64,000 bases of DNA from Dehalococcoidia bacterium UBA2588. GTDB lineage: Bacteria; Chloroflexota; Dehalococcoidia; Lucifugimonadales; UBA3495. The first letter of the stretch is position 1; the number at the start of each line of letters is the position of its first letter. Below, piece by piece: positions 7,947-16,640 of the stretch. The notes under the pieces were generated by a model that saw only the letters and a program-made list of their open reading frames with translations, was not told the origin of the DNA and did no database searches. The stretch lies in NCBI GenBank assembly GCA_002339805.1, contig DDKW01000023.1:27363-91362 (forward strand). The letters are read 5' to 3'. Both the position numbers and the translations under genes were made by a program.

Positions 7947-8735
7947 CTAAATACCCAATATGTTTTCTAAACCAACAACAAAACTGTGGTTTTTACATAC
8001 ATAATCAACTGTTTGAATCACACCTGGCATGTAACATTCTCTATCCAATGTATCATGTTTTAAAGAAAGAGTCTGACCAGCGGCTCCAAAGATTATTTCA
8101 TGATGAGCAGAACGACCCGGTAATCTGACGCTATGTATGCTCACGCCATTTAATTCTCCACCTCGGGAATTAGGTATACTCTCAACTTCAACTTGATTGC
8201 GATCATATTCCTTTGTTTCGCTTAACATTCTTGCTAAATCCATTGCGAATCCAGATGGCGCATCTATTTTCTGTTCGTGGTGAGCCTCAATAATATCAAC
8301 GTAATCAAAAAATTTAGAAGCTTCAGATGCTAATTTTTTTAACACTACTGCTCCTATAGCAAACATTGGAATCACAGCAACCCCAACACCATGCTTTACC
8401 TGCAATTGTTCTAAAGTTGCAAGCTCTGATGAGTTGATTCCACTCGCCCCAATTACACAATGTATGCCTTTTGAAATAATCATATCAGCGTTAGCCATAA
8501 CAGCATGCGCATTTGTGAAATCTATTACAACGTCTGGCTTAGTTGAATCCAGTAAAGTTCCCAAATTAGTACTTAATGGCACTGATGTACCGTCAGCAAG
8601 TTGTATTTCAGTACCACTATCAGTCAAACAGGTTCCGCCTACTAGATCTAAGTGAGATTCTCGATTAACAGCATTGATAGTGTGTTGCCCCATCTTGCCT
8701 GTTGCTCCACTCACTAGAACTCTGACATTTGCCAT
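7947..8735 (-). CDS. dapB: 4-hydroxy-tetrahydrodipicolinate reductase
   Basis: Reduces the DapA product to tetrahydrodipicolinate with NAD(P)H. The Rossmann motif GATGKMG is at residues 10-16. The catalytic and substrate motif EAHHEQKIDAPSG lies near residues 150-163, with the His pair and Lys intact. At 262 residues the length is standard. It begins 14 nt after the pnp stop and ends one base before asd, so translation is probably coupled along rpsO-pnp-dapB-asd-dapA. Nothing is missing from the active site. Confidence 0.95.
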   Translation of the reverse strand: MANVRVLVSGATGKMGQHTINAVNRESHLDLVGGTCLTDSGTEIQLADGTSVPLSTNLGTLLDSTKPDVVIDFTNAHAVMANADMIISKGIHCVIGASGINSSELATLEQLQVKHGVGVAVIPMFAIGAVVLKKLASEASKFFDYVDIIEAHHEQKIDAPSGFAMDLARMLSETKEYDRNQVEVESIPNSRGGELNGVSIHSVRLPGRSAHHEIIFGAAGQTLSLKHDTLDRECYMPGVIQTVDYVCKNHSFVVGLENILGI

Positions 8736-8749
8736 GTTAAACCGCCCTA

Positions 8750-10954
8750 TTATCTATTATTTCTGGGCCTGGAGCCAGAATTTCGATTATTCCTATCCCG
8801 GTTAAAATTACCTCTCCTGTTCCCAGGTCCGTCATTTGATCTAGGAGGAGGACTGTATCTATTTGTTACTGCAGGCTGTTCATCCCCTTCAAATAAAGCT
8901 CTACGAGAACAATTAACCCTACCCATTCGATCAACTTCTTTGATGAGTACGGTAATTTCTTTGCCTTCTTGGACATCGTCTTGCTCTATATCACCTAGTT
9001 CTTCATTTCTCACCAATCCGTCTTTCCCTGGCATCAATGTTACAAATATACCAAAGTCTACAATTCTAGCTATCTTGCCTGTCAGGATATCTCCCACTAC
9101 CAGTTCCCTAGTGAGATTCTCAATCTGAGATTTAGCCAACTCTATCATTTCCCCATTACTGGAACCGATAGTAACTTCTCCCTCGTCATTAATATCAATA
9201 CTGCAACCTGTTTCTTCAATTATTCCTTTGATAGTTGCCCCTCTTGAACCAATCACTGCTCCAATTTTGTCTACTGGGACACTAATTCTTATCATTTTAG
9301 GGGCATATGGACTAATATTTTCATTCGTTCCGCTTATTGCTTCACTCATTTTATCTAATATAAATAAACGACCTGTTCTAGCCTGTTCCAATGCTTGAGA
9401 AAGAATTTCTTCTGTCAAACCTTTAATTTTTATATCCATTTGAAGAGCATTAACACCATTCGCAGTGCCTGCAACTTTAAAATCCATATCTCCCAAAAAG
9501 TCTTCAAGTCCTTGAATATCACTTAAAACTGCATGTCCTTTCGGATCGGAAATTAATCCCATAGCTATACCTGCCACAGGAGCTTTCATTGGCACTCCAG
9601 CATGCATAAGAGACATAGAGCTTCCGCACACGCTCGCCATTGAAGTGCTTCCATTAGAACTTAGTACTTCGGAAACAACTCTAATTGCATATGGGAATTC
9701 TTCCTCAGTAGGCAGGCAAGCCATTATAGCCCGCTCTGCTAAAGCTCCATGACCTATCTCTCGTCTGCCAGGAGACATTGCGCGTTTCGCTTCCCCTACA
9801 GAATAACCAGGGAAATTGTAATGATGCATATATCTCTTGGTGTCATCTGGAGATACTCCATCAATAGTTTGTTTCAGTGTTAAGGATCCTAAGGTAGCTA
9901 TAGACATTACTTGAGTTTGACCTCGAGTAAATAAAGCTGAACCATGGACTCTTGGTAAAAGATTTACTTCTGAACTAATTGGTCGTATTTCATCTACTTT
10001 ACGTCCGTCAGGCCTTACCCCTTCTTGTAATATCCGGTCTCTAATTTTTTGTTTCAATACATTTCGATAAGCACCGCTTAACTCTGAAGCAGGGTACTTA
10101 CTTGATAATGAGTTCACAACCTCGTCTTTAAGTTCATCCAAACTCTGTTCGCTCGACAACCTAGTCGGGAATTTATCTAATATCTGTGTTAATTCTTCTG
10201 ATATCAGGTTGCTAATTTCTTCTTCTTGTTTCAATGCTTCAGGGTCTCCTGGAGCAACTTCATATTTCTCTTTGCCGACCAATCCTCGTAGTTCATCTAT
10301 CATGTCAATAATTTCAGAATTAGCTTCTTGTGCTTTCTTGAAGCCTTCAAGGATCACCGTCTCAGTCACTTCATCACAGCCAGCCTCAACCATCACTACA
10401 GCTTCTTTAGTACTGGAAACAATCATATTAAGCTGATTTGAATCCATTTCTTTAAAAGTAGGGTTAATAGTGAATTCACCATCTTGATATCCCACTCTGC
10501 TAGCTGCTATTGGGCCATCAAATGGTATCTGAGAAATAGTCAAACAAGCAAAACCTCCTATCATAGCCAATATCTCAGGAGGATTCTCTTGATCAGCAGA
10601 CATCACCGTTAAAACGATCTGTATTTCATTATGTAGATTCTTAGGAAATAGGGGCCTTATTGAGCGGTCAGTCAATCTAGCTGACAAGATGGATTCTGAA
10701 GTAGGTCTACCTTCTCTCCTAAAAAAACTACCTGGAATTTTACCTGCAGCATACAATTTCTCCTCATAGTCTACTGTTAGTGGTAGAAAATCTACGTCTT
10801 CTCTGGGAGTTTTGTTCATCACTGCAGTTGCAAGTACTACGGTCTCGCCACAGGTCACTGTGACCGCTGCGTCAGCAAGACCGGCCAATTTACCAGTCTC
10901 AATGGAAATAGTTTTACCCGCAATTTCTCGGGATATTGTGGTTACATCAAACAT
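8750..10954 (-). CDS. pnp: Polyribonucleotide nucleotidyltransferase (PNPase)
   Basis: A phosphorolytic 3'-5' exoribonuclease of 734 residues. Two RNase PH-like cores are visible: the first around GETVVLATAVMNKTPREDVDFLPL, in shortened form at GETVVLATAVM, and the second around FTRGQTQVMSIATLG. They are followed by a KH domain (GAVIGSRGATIKGI, near residue 570) and an S1 domain (GKIARIVDFGIFV, near 625). The tail is a low-complexity Arg/Asn/Gly stretch, often seen as an RNA-binding extension. It lies 105 nt downstream of rpsO, the classic rpsO-pnp arrangement. The gap contains a 12-bp palindrome (TAAGAATTCTTA) and a small AGTAC/GTACT hairpin that could serve RNA processing. Confidence 0.97.
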   Translation of the reverse strand: MFDVTTISREIAGKTISIETGKLAGLADAAVTVTCGETVVLATAVMNKTPREDVDFLPLTVDYEEKLYAAGKIPGSFFRREGRPTSESILSARLTDRSIRPLFPKNLHNEIQIVLTVMSADQENPPEILAMIGGFACLTISQIPFDGPIAASRVGYQDGEFTINPTFKEMDSNQLNMIVSSTKEAVVMVEAGCDEVTETVILEGFKKAQEANSEIIDMIDELRGLVGKEKYEVAPGDPEALKQEEEISNLISEELTQILDKFPTRLSSEQSLDELKDEVVNSLSSKYPASELSGAYRNVLKQKIRDRILQEGVRPDGRKVDEIRPISSEVNLLPRVHGSALFTRGQTQVMSIATLGSLTLKQTIDGVSPDDTKRYMHHYNFPGYSVGEAKRAMSPGRREIGHGALAERAIMACLPTEEEFPYAIRVVSEVLSSNGSTSMASVCGSSMSLMHAGVPMKAPVAGIAMGLISDPKGHAVLSDIQGLEDFLGDMDFKVAGTANGVNALQMDIKIKGLTEEILSQALEQARTGRLFILDKMSEAISGTNENISPYAPKMIRISVPVDKIGAVIGSRGATIKGIIEETGCSIDINDEGEVTIGSSNGEMIELAKSQIENLTRELVVGDILTGKIARIVDFGIFVTLMPGKDGLVRNEELGDIEQDDVQEGKEITVLIKEVDRMGRVNCSRRALFEGDEQPAVTNRYSPPPRSNDGPGNRRGNFNRDRNNRNSGSRPRNNR

Positions 10955-11059
10955 TTTGGGAATTTACCTCTATACATTAATTGTGATTCGTAGATATAAA
11001 TAAGAATTCTTAAAGGGCAGAGTACTAAAGGTACTAGAAGTATACGGTTCTTATTCTAA

Positions 11060-11326
11060 CTATCTTCGAAGTCCCAACTTGCCAATCAATGTTTGATAGC
11101 GGTTGATATCTTCTTTATTTAGGTAGTTCAATAGTCGACGGCGTTGTGAAACAAGACCTACAAGACCCCGTCTGGAATGAACATCTTTCTTGTTCGATTG
11201 TAGATGTTCGGTAATTTGTCTAATTCTTTCCGTAAGCAGCGCAACTTGCACTTCAGTAGACCCGTTATCGGTTTCGTGTATCTTAAATTCTTCTGTTAGT
11301 CTAGCTTTCGTTTCGGTATCTAGCAT
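11060..11326 (-). CDS. rpsO: 30S ribosomal protein S15
   Basis: An 88-residue primary rRNA-binding protein of the 30S platform. The family signature is clear: DTGSxEVQ-like [15 protein letters not shown], then [15 protein letters not shown] and RRRLLNYL, ending IGKLGLRR. The start ATG is preceded by AAGAAGAAAG. It is the first gene of the operon with pnp and three lysine-pathway genes. The region upstream (11327-11436) is shared with the divergent Rieske gene. S15 represses its own translation in other bacteria; I see no clear homologous leader structure here. Confidence 0.97.
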   Translation of the reverse strand: MLDTETKARLTEEFKIHETDNGSTEVQVALLTERIRQITEHLQSNKKDVHSRRGLVGLVSQRRRLLNYLNKEDINRYQTLIGKLGLRR

Positions 11327-11436
11327 TTATTCTTTCTTCTTTATTCTATTAATCGGTTGGAATTTTAACACATATGTTATTGAATGGAAATACTACAACT
11401 AATACAATGACTGAAACCAATAAGAGAGGAAGTATC

Positions 11437-11760
11437 ATGGCAGACGCTAATTTTGAAAAAGTTGCCAGTCTAGATGATCTATCGGCAGGCGACACTATAT
11501 CCGTGGAAGTAGGAGATGATCAAATCCTAGTAGCTAACGTTGGGGGTAACATCTATGCTACCGACGACGTATGTAGCCACGCCTATGCGATGCTATCAGA
11601 AGGAGATTTAGACGGAGACCAAATTGAATGTCCCCTTCATGGAGCTTTATTCAGTTTAATCACAGGGGAACCGCTATCCCCTCCAGCGAGTGAACCTATT
11701 CGGATTTTTGAAGTACTTGTGGAAGATAATAATATTTTCATAGGACCAGAAAAACTTTAA
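11437..11760 (+). CDS. Rieske-type [2Fe-2S] ferredoxin
   Basis: A 107-residue single-domain Rieske protein. The cluster ligands are C46-x-H48 (DVCSHAYA) and C65-x2-H68 (ECPLHGALF), the pattern of soluble Rieske ferredoxins that feed oxygenases or nitrite reductase-like systems. The ATG at 11437 is chosen because GAGAGGAAGT lies just upstream and the family usually starts there; in-frame starts at 11374 and 11407 add residues unlike the family. It is monocistronic, divergent from rpsO and convergent with lepB. The redox partner is not in the neighbourhood, so its role is open. Confidence 0.9.
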   Translation: MADANFEKVASLDDLSAGDTISVEVGDDQILVANVGGNIYATDDVCSHAYAMLSEGDLDGDQIECPLHGALFSLITGEPLSPPASEPIRIFEVLVEDNNIFIGPEKL

Positions 11761-11773
11761 CAATCATCTATTG

Positions 11774-11826
11774 AACTGATAGAGCTTAATTAAACTATTG
11801 GACCGAGTTGTGAAGTTCTATCAGTT
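11774..11826. repeat. Long-arm inverted repeat between convergent genes
   Basis: AACTGATAG at 11774-11782 and its exact complement CTATCAGTT at 11818-11826 flank about 35 bases; an A-T pair extends the arms by one. The element lies between the Rieske stop and the lepB stop and overlaps the latter. It lacks a T-tract and the loop is large, so it may be a weak bidirectional termination or 3'-end stability element, or chance. Confidence 0.3.
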
Positions 11827-12411
11827 TAATGGCCAATATTTATACATTACCTTACCCAATATCTGCCCTCTATGTACTGATCCCCAATGACGACTGTCGT
11901 TACTATTTTCCCTATTGTCTCCCAGCACAAAATATTCGTCTTCACCTAAGAAATATTGATGTTCAAAAGAATAGCCCACATCGTCAATATATGGTTCCAT
12001 TAATTCATATCCGTCTATATATATGGAATTTGAATCAATGGTGACTGTTTCATAAGGCATTCCAATAACTCGTTTAACAAAATATTGATTATCATCCAAA
12101 GGATATTGGAAAACTACAATATCTCCTCGTTGTGGCGCATTCATTTCAAAGGAATATTCCAAATCATTATGAGCATTTTTAAATGGCACTATCTTGTCGA
12201 TAATCTCGCTATCTAAATACATATAATTAAATTTATCAACCAACAAATAATCACCTGCACTTAGGAAAGGATCCATACTTATCCCAGAAACCCTATAGTT
12301 TTGTATAGTTACACTAAGTACTATCCAAATGGCTAATCCCACGATAACTAGTTGATATATTTCTCTATTTATACCCATTTGAGTCAGTATATCAGTTTTG
12401 TTACAATCCAC
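11821..12411 (-). CDS. lepB: Signal peptidase I
   Basis: A membrane-bound serine protease that removes signal peptides from exported proteins. One N-terminal transmembrane helix spans about residues 19-37. The catalytic serine is S45 in SGISMDPFL, and the general-base lysine is K113 in YFVKRVIGMP. The conserved box VLGDNRENSNDSRHWG is complete. The frame opens at a GTG (12411), with an ATG 11 codons later (12378); neither has a good ribosome site, so the start is uncertain by 11 residues. The many lipoproteins in this window would use signal peptidase II instead, which is not present here. Confidence 0.93.
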   Translation of the reverse strand: MDCNKTDILTQMGINREIYQLVIVGLAIWIVLSVTIQNYRVSGISMDPFLSAGDYLLVDKFNYMYLDSEIIDKIVPFKNAHNDLEYSFEMNAPQRGDIVVFQYPLDDNQYFVKRVIGMPYETVTIDSNSIYIDGYELMEPYIDDVGYSFEHQYFLGEDEYFVLGDNRENSNDSRHWGSVHRGQILGKVMYKYWPLN

Positions 12412-12443
12412 GTATTACAGAGTGGTTTAAAAGGGAGGATCAA

Positions 12444-13346
12444 ATGAGCTGGCAGTTTGAATTATTAGCAAAGCCTTATGGCGGGGTTACAGAGGGACCT
12501 ATTTGGGACGGGGAGAATATTTTGTTCAGTCATATTCCGACTAGCAGAATATTGAAATGCAATCCCAAAACGGACGAAATAAGCGAATATATATCTAACA
12601 CAAATCATACCAACGGTCTCGCTTTCTCAACCGAAGGGGTACTATACGGATGTTGTTCGGGAGGCAGAGCTATCATCAGATTCAATGATGACGGAACAAA
12701 CACTGTAGTTGCCAACGAAGTAGATGGTCAAAAACTGAATACTCCTAATGACATAGCGGTTGACCGCTTAGGGAGAATTTGGTTCACCAATCCGTGGAAC
12801 GGTGGAAACATAGATCCATCTGAAAAAGAAGAATTAGATAACCGTTCCGTTCTAAGAGGGGACCCTCAGTCTGATGGTACATTCAAACTCAGCAGGGTGA
12901 CTTTCGATACGACCATGCCGAACGGAGTCCTAGTATCACCGGACGGAAATACTCTATATGTTGCTGAAAGCAACAGTGATAATAATGAAATTGACCGTGA
13001 ACTCCGAGGATATCCGATATTAGCTGATGGTAGCTTAGCCCCATACAAACTTCTCCACGCATGGGGCAAAGACTCATACTCTGTTCACAGAGGTATTGAC
13101 GGTATGTGCCTTGATTCAGAAGGAAATATACTGACCACTGCAGGCTGGGAACTTGGCGGACCTGGACCAATGATATATGTATTCTCCCCAACAGGAAGAA
13201 TTCTTGAAACTCATCCAATATCATGTAATCGTCCGACAAATATTTGTTTTGGAGGGCCCGACTACAGCACCGTTTATGTGACTAGCACACAGGGTCATTT
13301 CTTCAAAGCTCACACTGATAGGACTGGTTGGGCTATTTATCCATAA
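12444..13346 (+). CDS. SMP-30/gluconolactonase/LRE family protein
   Basis: A 300-residue six-bladed propeller hydrolase of the SMP-30/gluconolactonase type, a metal-dependent lactonase family. Metal-site marks are E17 in GVTEGPIWDG, the NTPNDIAVD segment with its Asn near residue 103, and HRGIDGMCLD near 215. Other family strings are GRIWFTNP and PNGVLVSPDGNTLYVAES. The ATG is preceded by AAGGGAGGATCAA. It is 21 nt upstream of an enolase-superfamily dehydratase-like gene, so the pair could open a sugar-acid lactone and then dehydrate the acid. The specific substrate cannot be read from sequence. Confidence 0.88.
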   Translation: MSWQFELLAKPYGGVTEGPIWDGENILFSHIPTSRILKCNPKTDEISEYISNTNHTNGLAFSTEGVLYGCCSGGRAIIRFNDDGTNTVVANEVDGQKLNTPNDIAVDRLGRIWFTNPWNGGNIDPSEKEELDNRSVLRGDPQSDGTFKLSRVTFDTTMPNGVLVSPDGNTLYVAESNSDNNEIDRELRGYPILADGSLAPYKLLHAWGKDSYSVHRGIDGMCLDSEGNILTTAGWELGGPGPMIYVFSPTGRILETHPISCNRPTNICFGGPDYSTVYVTSTQGHFFKAHTDRTGWAIYP

Positions 13347-13367
13347 AATCTCTTAAAGGACCTTAGA

Positions 13368-14465
13368 ATGAAAGTTACAGATGTAGTAGCAGAAGCTTAT
13401 AGATGGCCCAGGAAAGTACCTATAAGAAACGGCTTACACGTATATAGTGAATACGACTTAAACGTCATAAAAATTGAAACGGACGAAGGTATCACCGGAA
13501 TTGGCATTGGCCGAGACATTAGAGAAGCACCCGCCATTGGCATTGCGATGGTCGATTTCTTCAAAAAGTTCGTAATCGGAGAAGATCCTTTCAATACCGA
13601 AAGGATCTGGGACAAGATGTGGGTGCCAAAACTAACCGGAAGAAGAGGTATAACGACTCGAATCATAGCCGCTATAGATCTGGCTTTATGGGATCTAAAA
13701 GGCAAAGCAACAGGAAAATCAGTGCATAAATTACTTGGTGGTTATGCTGACAAAGTACCGGTATATGTAGCAGGCGGCTACTACGAAGAAGGCAAAGGAT
13801 TAAAAGAGTTAGCAGAAGAAGTTCAAGACAGTCTAAGCATCGGGGCTAAAGCGGTCAAAATGAAAGTTGGAGGAGCTCCTATCAATGAAGATGTAGAGCG
13901 AGTACGAGTCGTAAGAGAAGCAGTAGGAGCTGATGTAAAAGTCATGATTGATGCTAATTGCGCTTATCGTTACTATGAAGCTATCCAATTAGCTACGAGG
14001 ATTGAACAATATGACATCACTTGGTTCGAGGAACCTGTCAAGCCTGATGACTACAAAGGGCATCAATTGATCAGTCAAGCTACTACTGTACCGATTGCTA
14101 CAGGGGAAAACGAATACACTAAATATGGATTTAGAGATCTTATCGAAAATCGTTGCGCAGCAATAATTCAACCTGACGCCCAAATCATGGGTGGAGTAAC
14201 AGAATTCATGAAAGTCGCCGCTATGGCACAATCCCATGATCTTCCAATCGCTCCTCATGGTAATCAAGAAGTACATGTCCAATTAGTAGCAGCTATACCT
14301 AATGGGCTCACAGTTGAATTTTACAGGGATTCCACTAACCCTATGTGGGGCAAAATGTATGAAGAAACCCTGATGATAAAAGATGGATACGTATCTCCCA
14401 GTGATGCTCCGGGGTTTGGCATTACTCCAAATTACAAACAATTAGAACAATACAGAGTGGGTTAA
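13368..14465 (+). CDS. Mandelate racemase/muconate lactonizing enzyme family protein (enolase superfamily)
   Basis: 365 residues with the two-domain enolase-superfamily plan. The K164-x-K166 pair (AVKMKVGG), metal ligands D195 (MIDANCAY), E221 (WFEEPVKP) and E247 (TGENEY), and the D270/H297 dyad (QPDAQIMGG, APHGNQ) mark the mandelate-racemase subgroup, in which His abstracts a proton alpha to a carboxylate. Many members are sugar-acid dehydratases; SAR202 genomes are known for expanded sets of this family. It lies between the SMP-30 gene and a small unknown gene, with short gaps (21 and 6 nt). All catalytic residues are present, so it is probably active. The substrate is unknown. Confidence 0.92.
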   Translation: MKVTDVVAEAYRWPRKVPIRNGLHVYSEYDLNVIKIETDEGITGIGIGRDIREAPAIGIAMVDFFKKFVIGEDPFNTERIWDKMWVPKLTGRRGITTRIIAAIDLALWDLKGKATGKSVHKLLGGYADKVPVYVAGGYYEEGKGLKELAEEVQDSLSIGAKAVKMKVGGAPINEDVERVRVVREAVGADVKVMIDANCAYRYYEAIQLATRIEQYDITWFEEPVKPDDYKGHQLISQATTVPIATGENEYTKYGFRDLIENRCAAIIQPDAQIMGGVTEFMKVAAMAQSHDLPIAPHGNQEVHVQLVAAIPNGLTVEFYRDSTNPMWGKMYEETLMIKDGYVSPSDAPGFGITPNYKQLEQYRVG

Positions 14466-14471
14466 GAAACC

Positions 14472-14819
14472 ATGAATCTTGGAGATAGAAGATTTAGCAG
14501 GAGTCAGATCCGACAAGGTGGCGGTCGTGGCAGTGGTAATGACCATGTTGATGAATTGTATGGAAGCAGCGAGCTATACGTTTACAGACCTCCTGGAGGG
14601 CGAATGAAAGGATTTGATGGGCTCAAATTATTCACCGATTCAGAAAGCTGCGAAATGATATTTACTATGGATGCCCCACCAGAATTACGGGACTATGAAA
14701 CCATTCGAATCACAAATAGAAATGCCAAGTCAATTCCAGATAATGTGGTCAAGCGAGTACACTCTTGGGCTCATCGAAATAACTTTTTACACTCTTTCTT
14801 CAAGCCTTTATACAGATAA
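14472..14819 (+). CDS. Hypothetical protein, 115 aa
   Basis: Unrecognised. The N-terminus is Arg/Gly-rich and probably disordered (RRFSRSQIRQGGGRGSGN), followed by a compact region (ELYVYRPPGGRMKGFDGLK, DYETIRITNRN) and a basic, aromatic tail ending HSFFKPLYR. There is no signal peptide. It starts 6 nt after the enolase-superfamily gene, so it is probably the last gene of that transcript. A different frame of similar length overlaps it, but this one begins at the right spacing and has neighbour-like codon use. No function is offered. Confidence 0.6.
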   Translation: MNLGDRRFSRSQIRQGGGRGSGNDHVDELYGSSELYVYRPPGGRMKGFDGLKLFTDSESCEMIFTMDAPPELRDYETIRITNRNAKSIPDNVVKRVHSWAHRNNFLHSFFKPLYR

Positions 14820-14890
14820 AACCGTCCGTATGCTCTGTATCTGTGGACCAAATAGTAGATCTTAGGTTGGACTTCCCACAGTAAATATAT

Positions 14891-14907
14891 TATGGTAACC
14901 ATATAAT
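14891..14907 (+). promoter_or_regulatory. Operator-like palindrome overlapping a TATAAT box
   Basis: TATGGT-A-ACCATA at 14891-14903 is a perfect 6-bp dyad around one base. It runs into TATAAT at 14902-14907, a consensus -10 box, about 20 bases before the dienelactone hydrolase start. No convincing -35 box lies at the right distance, which would fit an activator- or repressor-controlled promoter. No regulator gene is adjacent. Confidence 0.35.
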
Positions 14908-14927
14908 ATACTGCAGGAGGAGAATGT

Positions 14928-15686
14928 ATGGCTTATCAAGGAATAACATACGAAGGATTGGTAGCTGAAACCATCAATTTTCGTGGAGATAACGGAGACC
15001 TAATCAACGGCTATCTTGCCCGACCAAATGGAACGGGACCTTACCCAACGATCATCAATATTCACCATATGCCAGGTTGGGATAAATGGGTCCACTCACT
15101 AACCAGAGATTTCGCATCAGAAGGATTCGTAACCTTAGCCCCTAATTTCCACTATAGAGAGGAAGGGGTAACACCTCAAGATCGAAGTGACTCTATTAGA
15201 GGAAAAGGCGGAATGCCCGATAGCCGAACCATGGCAGACTTATCAGCTGCAATAGAAATTGCAAGAAACTTACCGTATTCAAACGGAAAAGTAGGAATCA
15301 TCGGATATTGTTCAGGAGGAAGACAAGTCTATCTCGCAGCCTGCACATTATCAGGGATAGATGCTGCTGTAGACTGCTGGGGCGGAGGAGTAATCACTCC
15401 TGATAGTGATCTAACTCCCGCTCAACCGGTATCACCGCACACATTTTCTGCAGATCTGTCATGCCCATTAATGGGAGTGTTCGGAAATGATGATGCGAGA
15501 CCCAATCCGGACGAAGTAAATGAAACCGAGGCTTTACTAAAACAGCATAATAAAAACTATGAATTCCATCGCTATGATGGAGCAGGGCATGGTTTCTTAG
15601 CTAGAGATCGAGATAGTTATAGACAACATGCTGCGGTTGATGTAATGCCTAAAATAATAGAATTCTTCAACAAGAATCTCGCCTAA
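14928..15686 (+). CDS. Dienelactone hydrolase family protein
   Basis: An alpha/beta hydrolase of 252 residues. The nucleophile is cysteine, C128 in GYCSGGRQ, as in dienelactone hydrolases rather than serine esterases. The acid and histidine are in FGNDDARP (near residue 184) and GAGHGFLARD (near 220). A strong ribosome site, GGAGGAG, precedes the ATG. It has its own probable promoter and ends 4 nt before a bidirectional terminator. It follows the lactonase/enolase pair and would suit lactone or cyclic ester degradation. Physiological substrates of this broad family vary, so the assignment stays at family level. Confidence 0.9.
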   Translation: MAYQGITYEGLVAETINFRGDNGDLINGYLARPNGTGPYPTIINIHHMPGWDKWVHSLTRDFASEGFVTLAPNFHYREEGVTPQDRSDSIRGKGGMPDSRTMADLSAAIEIARNLPYSNGKVGIIGYCSGGRQVYLAACTLSGIDAAVDCWGGGVITPDSDLTPAQPVSPHTFSADLSCPLMGVFGNDDARPNPDEVNETEALLKQHNKNYEFHRYDGAGHGFLARDRDSYRQHAAVDVMPKIIEFFNKNLA

Positions 15687-15690
15687 AACA

Positions 15691-15725
15691 GTAACAATGG
15701 GTGCTATTAAAGCACCCATTGTTAC
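15691..15725. terminator. Bidirectional intrinsic terminator
   Basis: A perfect 15-bp stem (GTAACAATGGGTGCT at 15691-15705 with its complement at 15711-15725) closes an ATTAA loop. It lies between two convergent genes. On the minus strand the stem is followed by TGTTTTAGG, a weak T-tract; on the plus strand there is no clear T-run. Confidence 0.75.
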
Positions 15726-16630
15726 TACAGATCATCTATCGAGGGTATATTAGCCAAAATATCATCTAGTTCTTGCACCGTTGCAGCATCCAACGCTGGC
15801 GTTGGCGATCGCACTATAGATTCAGACAACACACCACGTTTAGCCATAGCATGTTTTCGAATCGCCAAACCAATACCAGGTTGGTTCTCATATCTTATGT
15901 ATGGAACCCAAGCATAAAAAATTTCTCTAGCCCTTTCCGGGTTTCCTGATTTAATACAGTTATACATTGCGACCAAGACTTCAGGATATGCAAATCCAGT
16001 CATCGTTCCAATAGCTCCCCGTTGCAATTCTTCAAACAAAAAAGAACCGCCTAAGCCTCCAAAAATCCCCAATTTATCACCCGTTAACTCGGCTATTCTA
16101 GTTATTTTAGGAGGAGTAGGGGAGTCTTCCAGCTTCAAATAATGTGCGCGTTCTAGTTTTTGATTTAACTTTGCAATGATCTCTGGAGACATAAAAATCC
16201 CACTCTCTGCAGGGTAATCCTGAATAATAATCGGTATGTCACATGCATCATGAACAGAAGTATAATATTGCTCCAAAAATGCCTCATTAGGTTTAGCTAA
16301 CCTAGATGGGGCTATCATTAAAGCATCAGCTCCCAACGTTTCAGCCTCTTTAGCACGTTCACAGACCAAATGAATACTTTCTGAGCTCACTCCTACTACC
16401 ACACTCAATTGTCTAGCCTTACTCATAGATAATACAGTCTGCATTACTTGCACTCGTTCAGCATCTGAAAGCCTACTAGATTCTCCCATTACGCCTAAGC
16501 ATACAACTCCTACACAACCTGAAGTATTAGCCAATTCGATTAACGGTTCAAATGATTCAATGTCCGTCGATTGGTCCTGTTTAAAAGGCGTTGGCAACAT
16601 AAAATGTATTCCCTCTAATTTGTAAGACAT
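15725..16630 (-). CDS. Dihydrodipicolinate synthase family protein (DapA paralogue)
   Basis: A 301-residue class I aldolase of the DapA/N-acetylneuraminate lyase superfamily. It keeps the GES motif (GVMGESSRL near residue 48), the tyrosine (IIQDYPAES near 136) and the Schiff-base lysine (YLKLEDSP near 165). It differs from the likely true DapA at 5951 in its barrel motifs and gene context, so it probably cleaves or condenses a keto acid in catabolism. It is 10 nt after holB, in a lysA-holB-this gene order. That position leaves open a biosynthetic role, but two dapA-like genes with different motifs argue for different substrates. Confidence 0.88.
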   Translation of the reverse strand: MSYKLEGIHFMLPTPFKQDQSTDIESFEPLIELANTSGCVGVVCLGVMGESSRLSDAERVQVMQTVLSMSKARQLSVVVGVSSESIHLVCERAKEAETLGADALMIAPSRLAKPNEAFLEQYYTSVHDACDIPIIIQDYPAESGIFMSPEIIAKLNQKLERAHYLKLEDSPTPPKITRIAELTGDKLGIFGGLGGSFLFEELQRGAIGTMTGFAYPEVLVAMYNCIKSGNPERAREIFYAWVPYIRYENQPGIGLAIRKHAMAKRGVLSESIVRSPTPALDAATVQELDDILANIPSIDDL

Positions 16631-16640
16631 TATTAACTCC

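Noticed and set aside
10990-11050. Terminator between rpsO and pnp
   Set aside because: Only a 12-bp palindrome and a 5-bp hairpin without a T-tract; more likely an RNA-processing region if functional.
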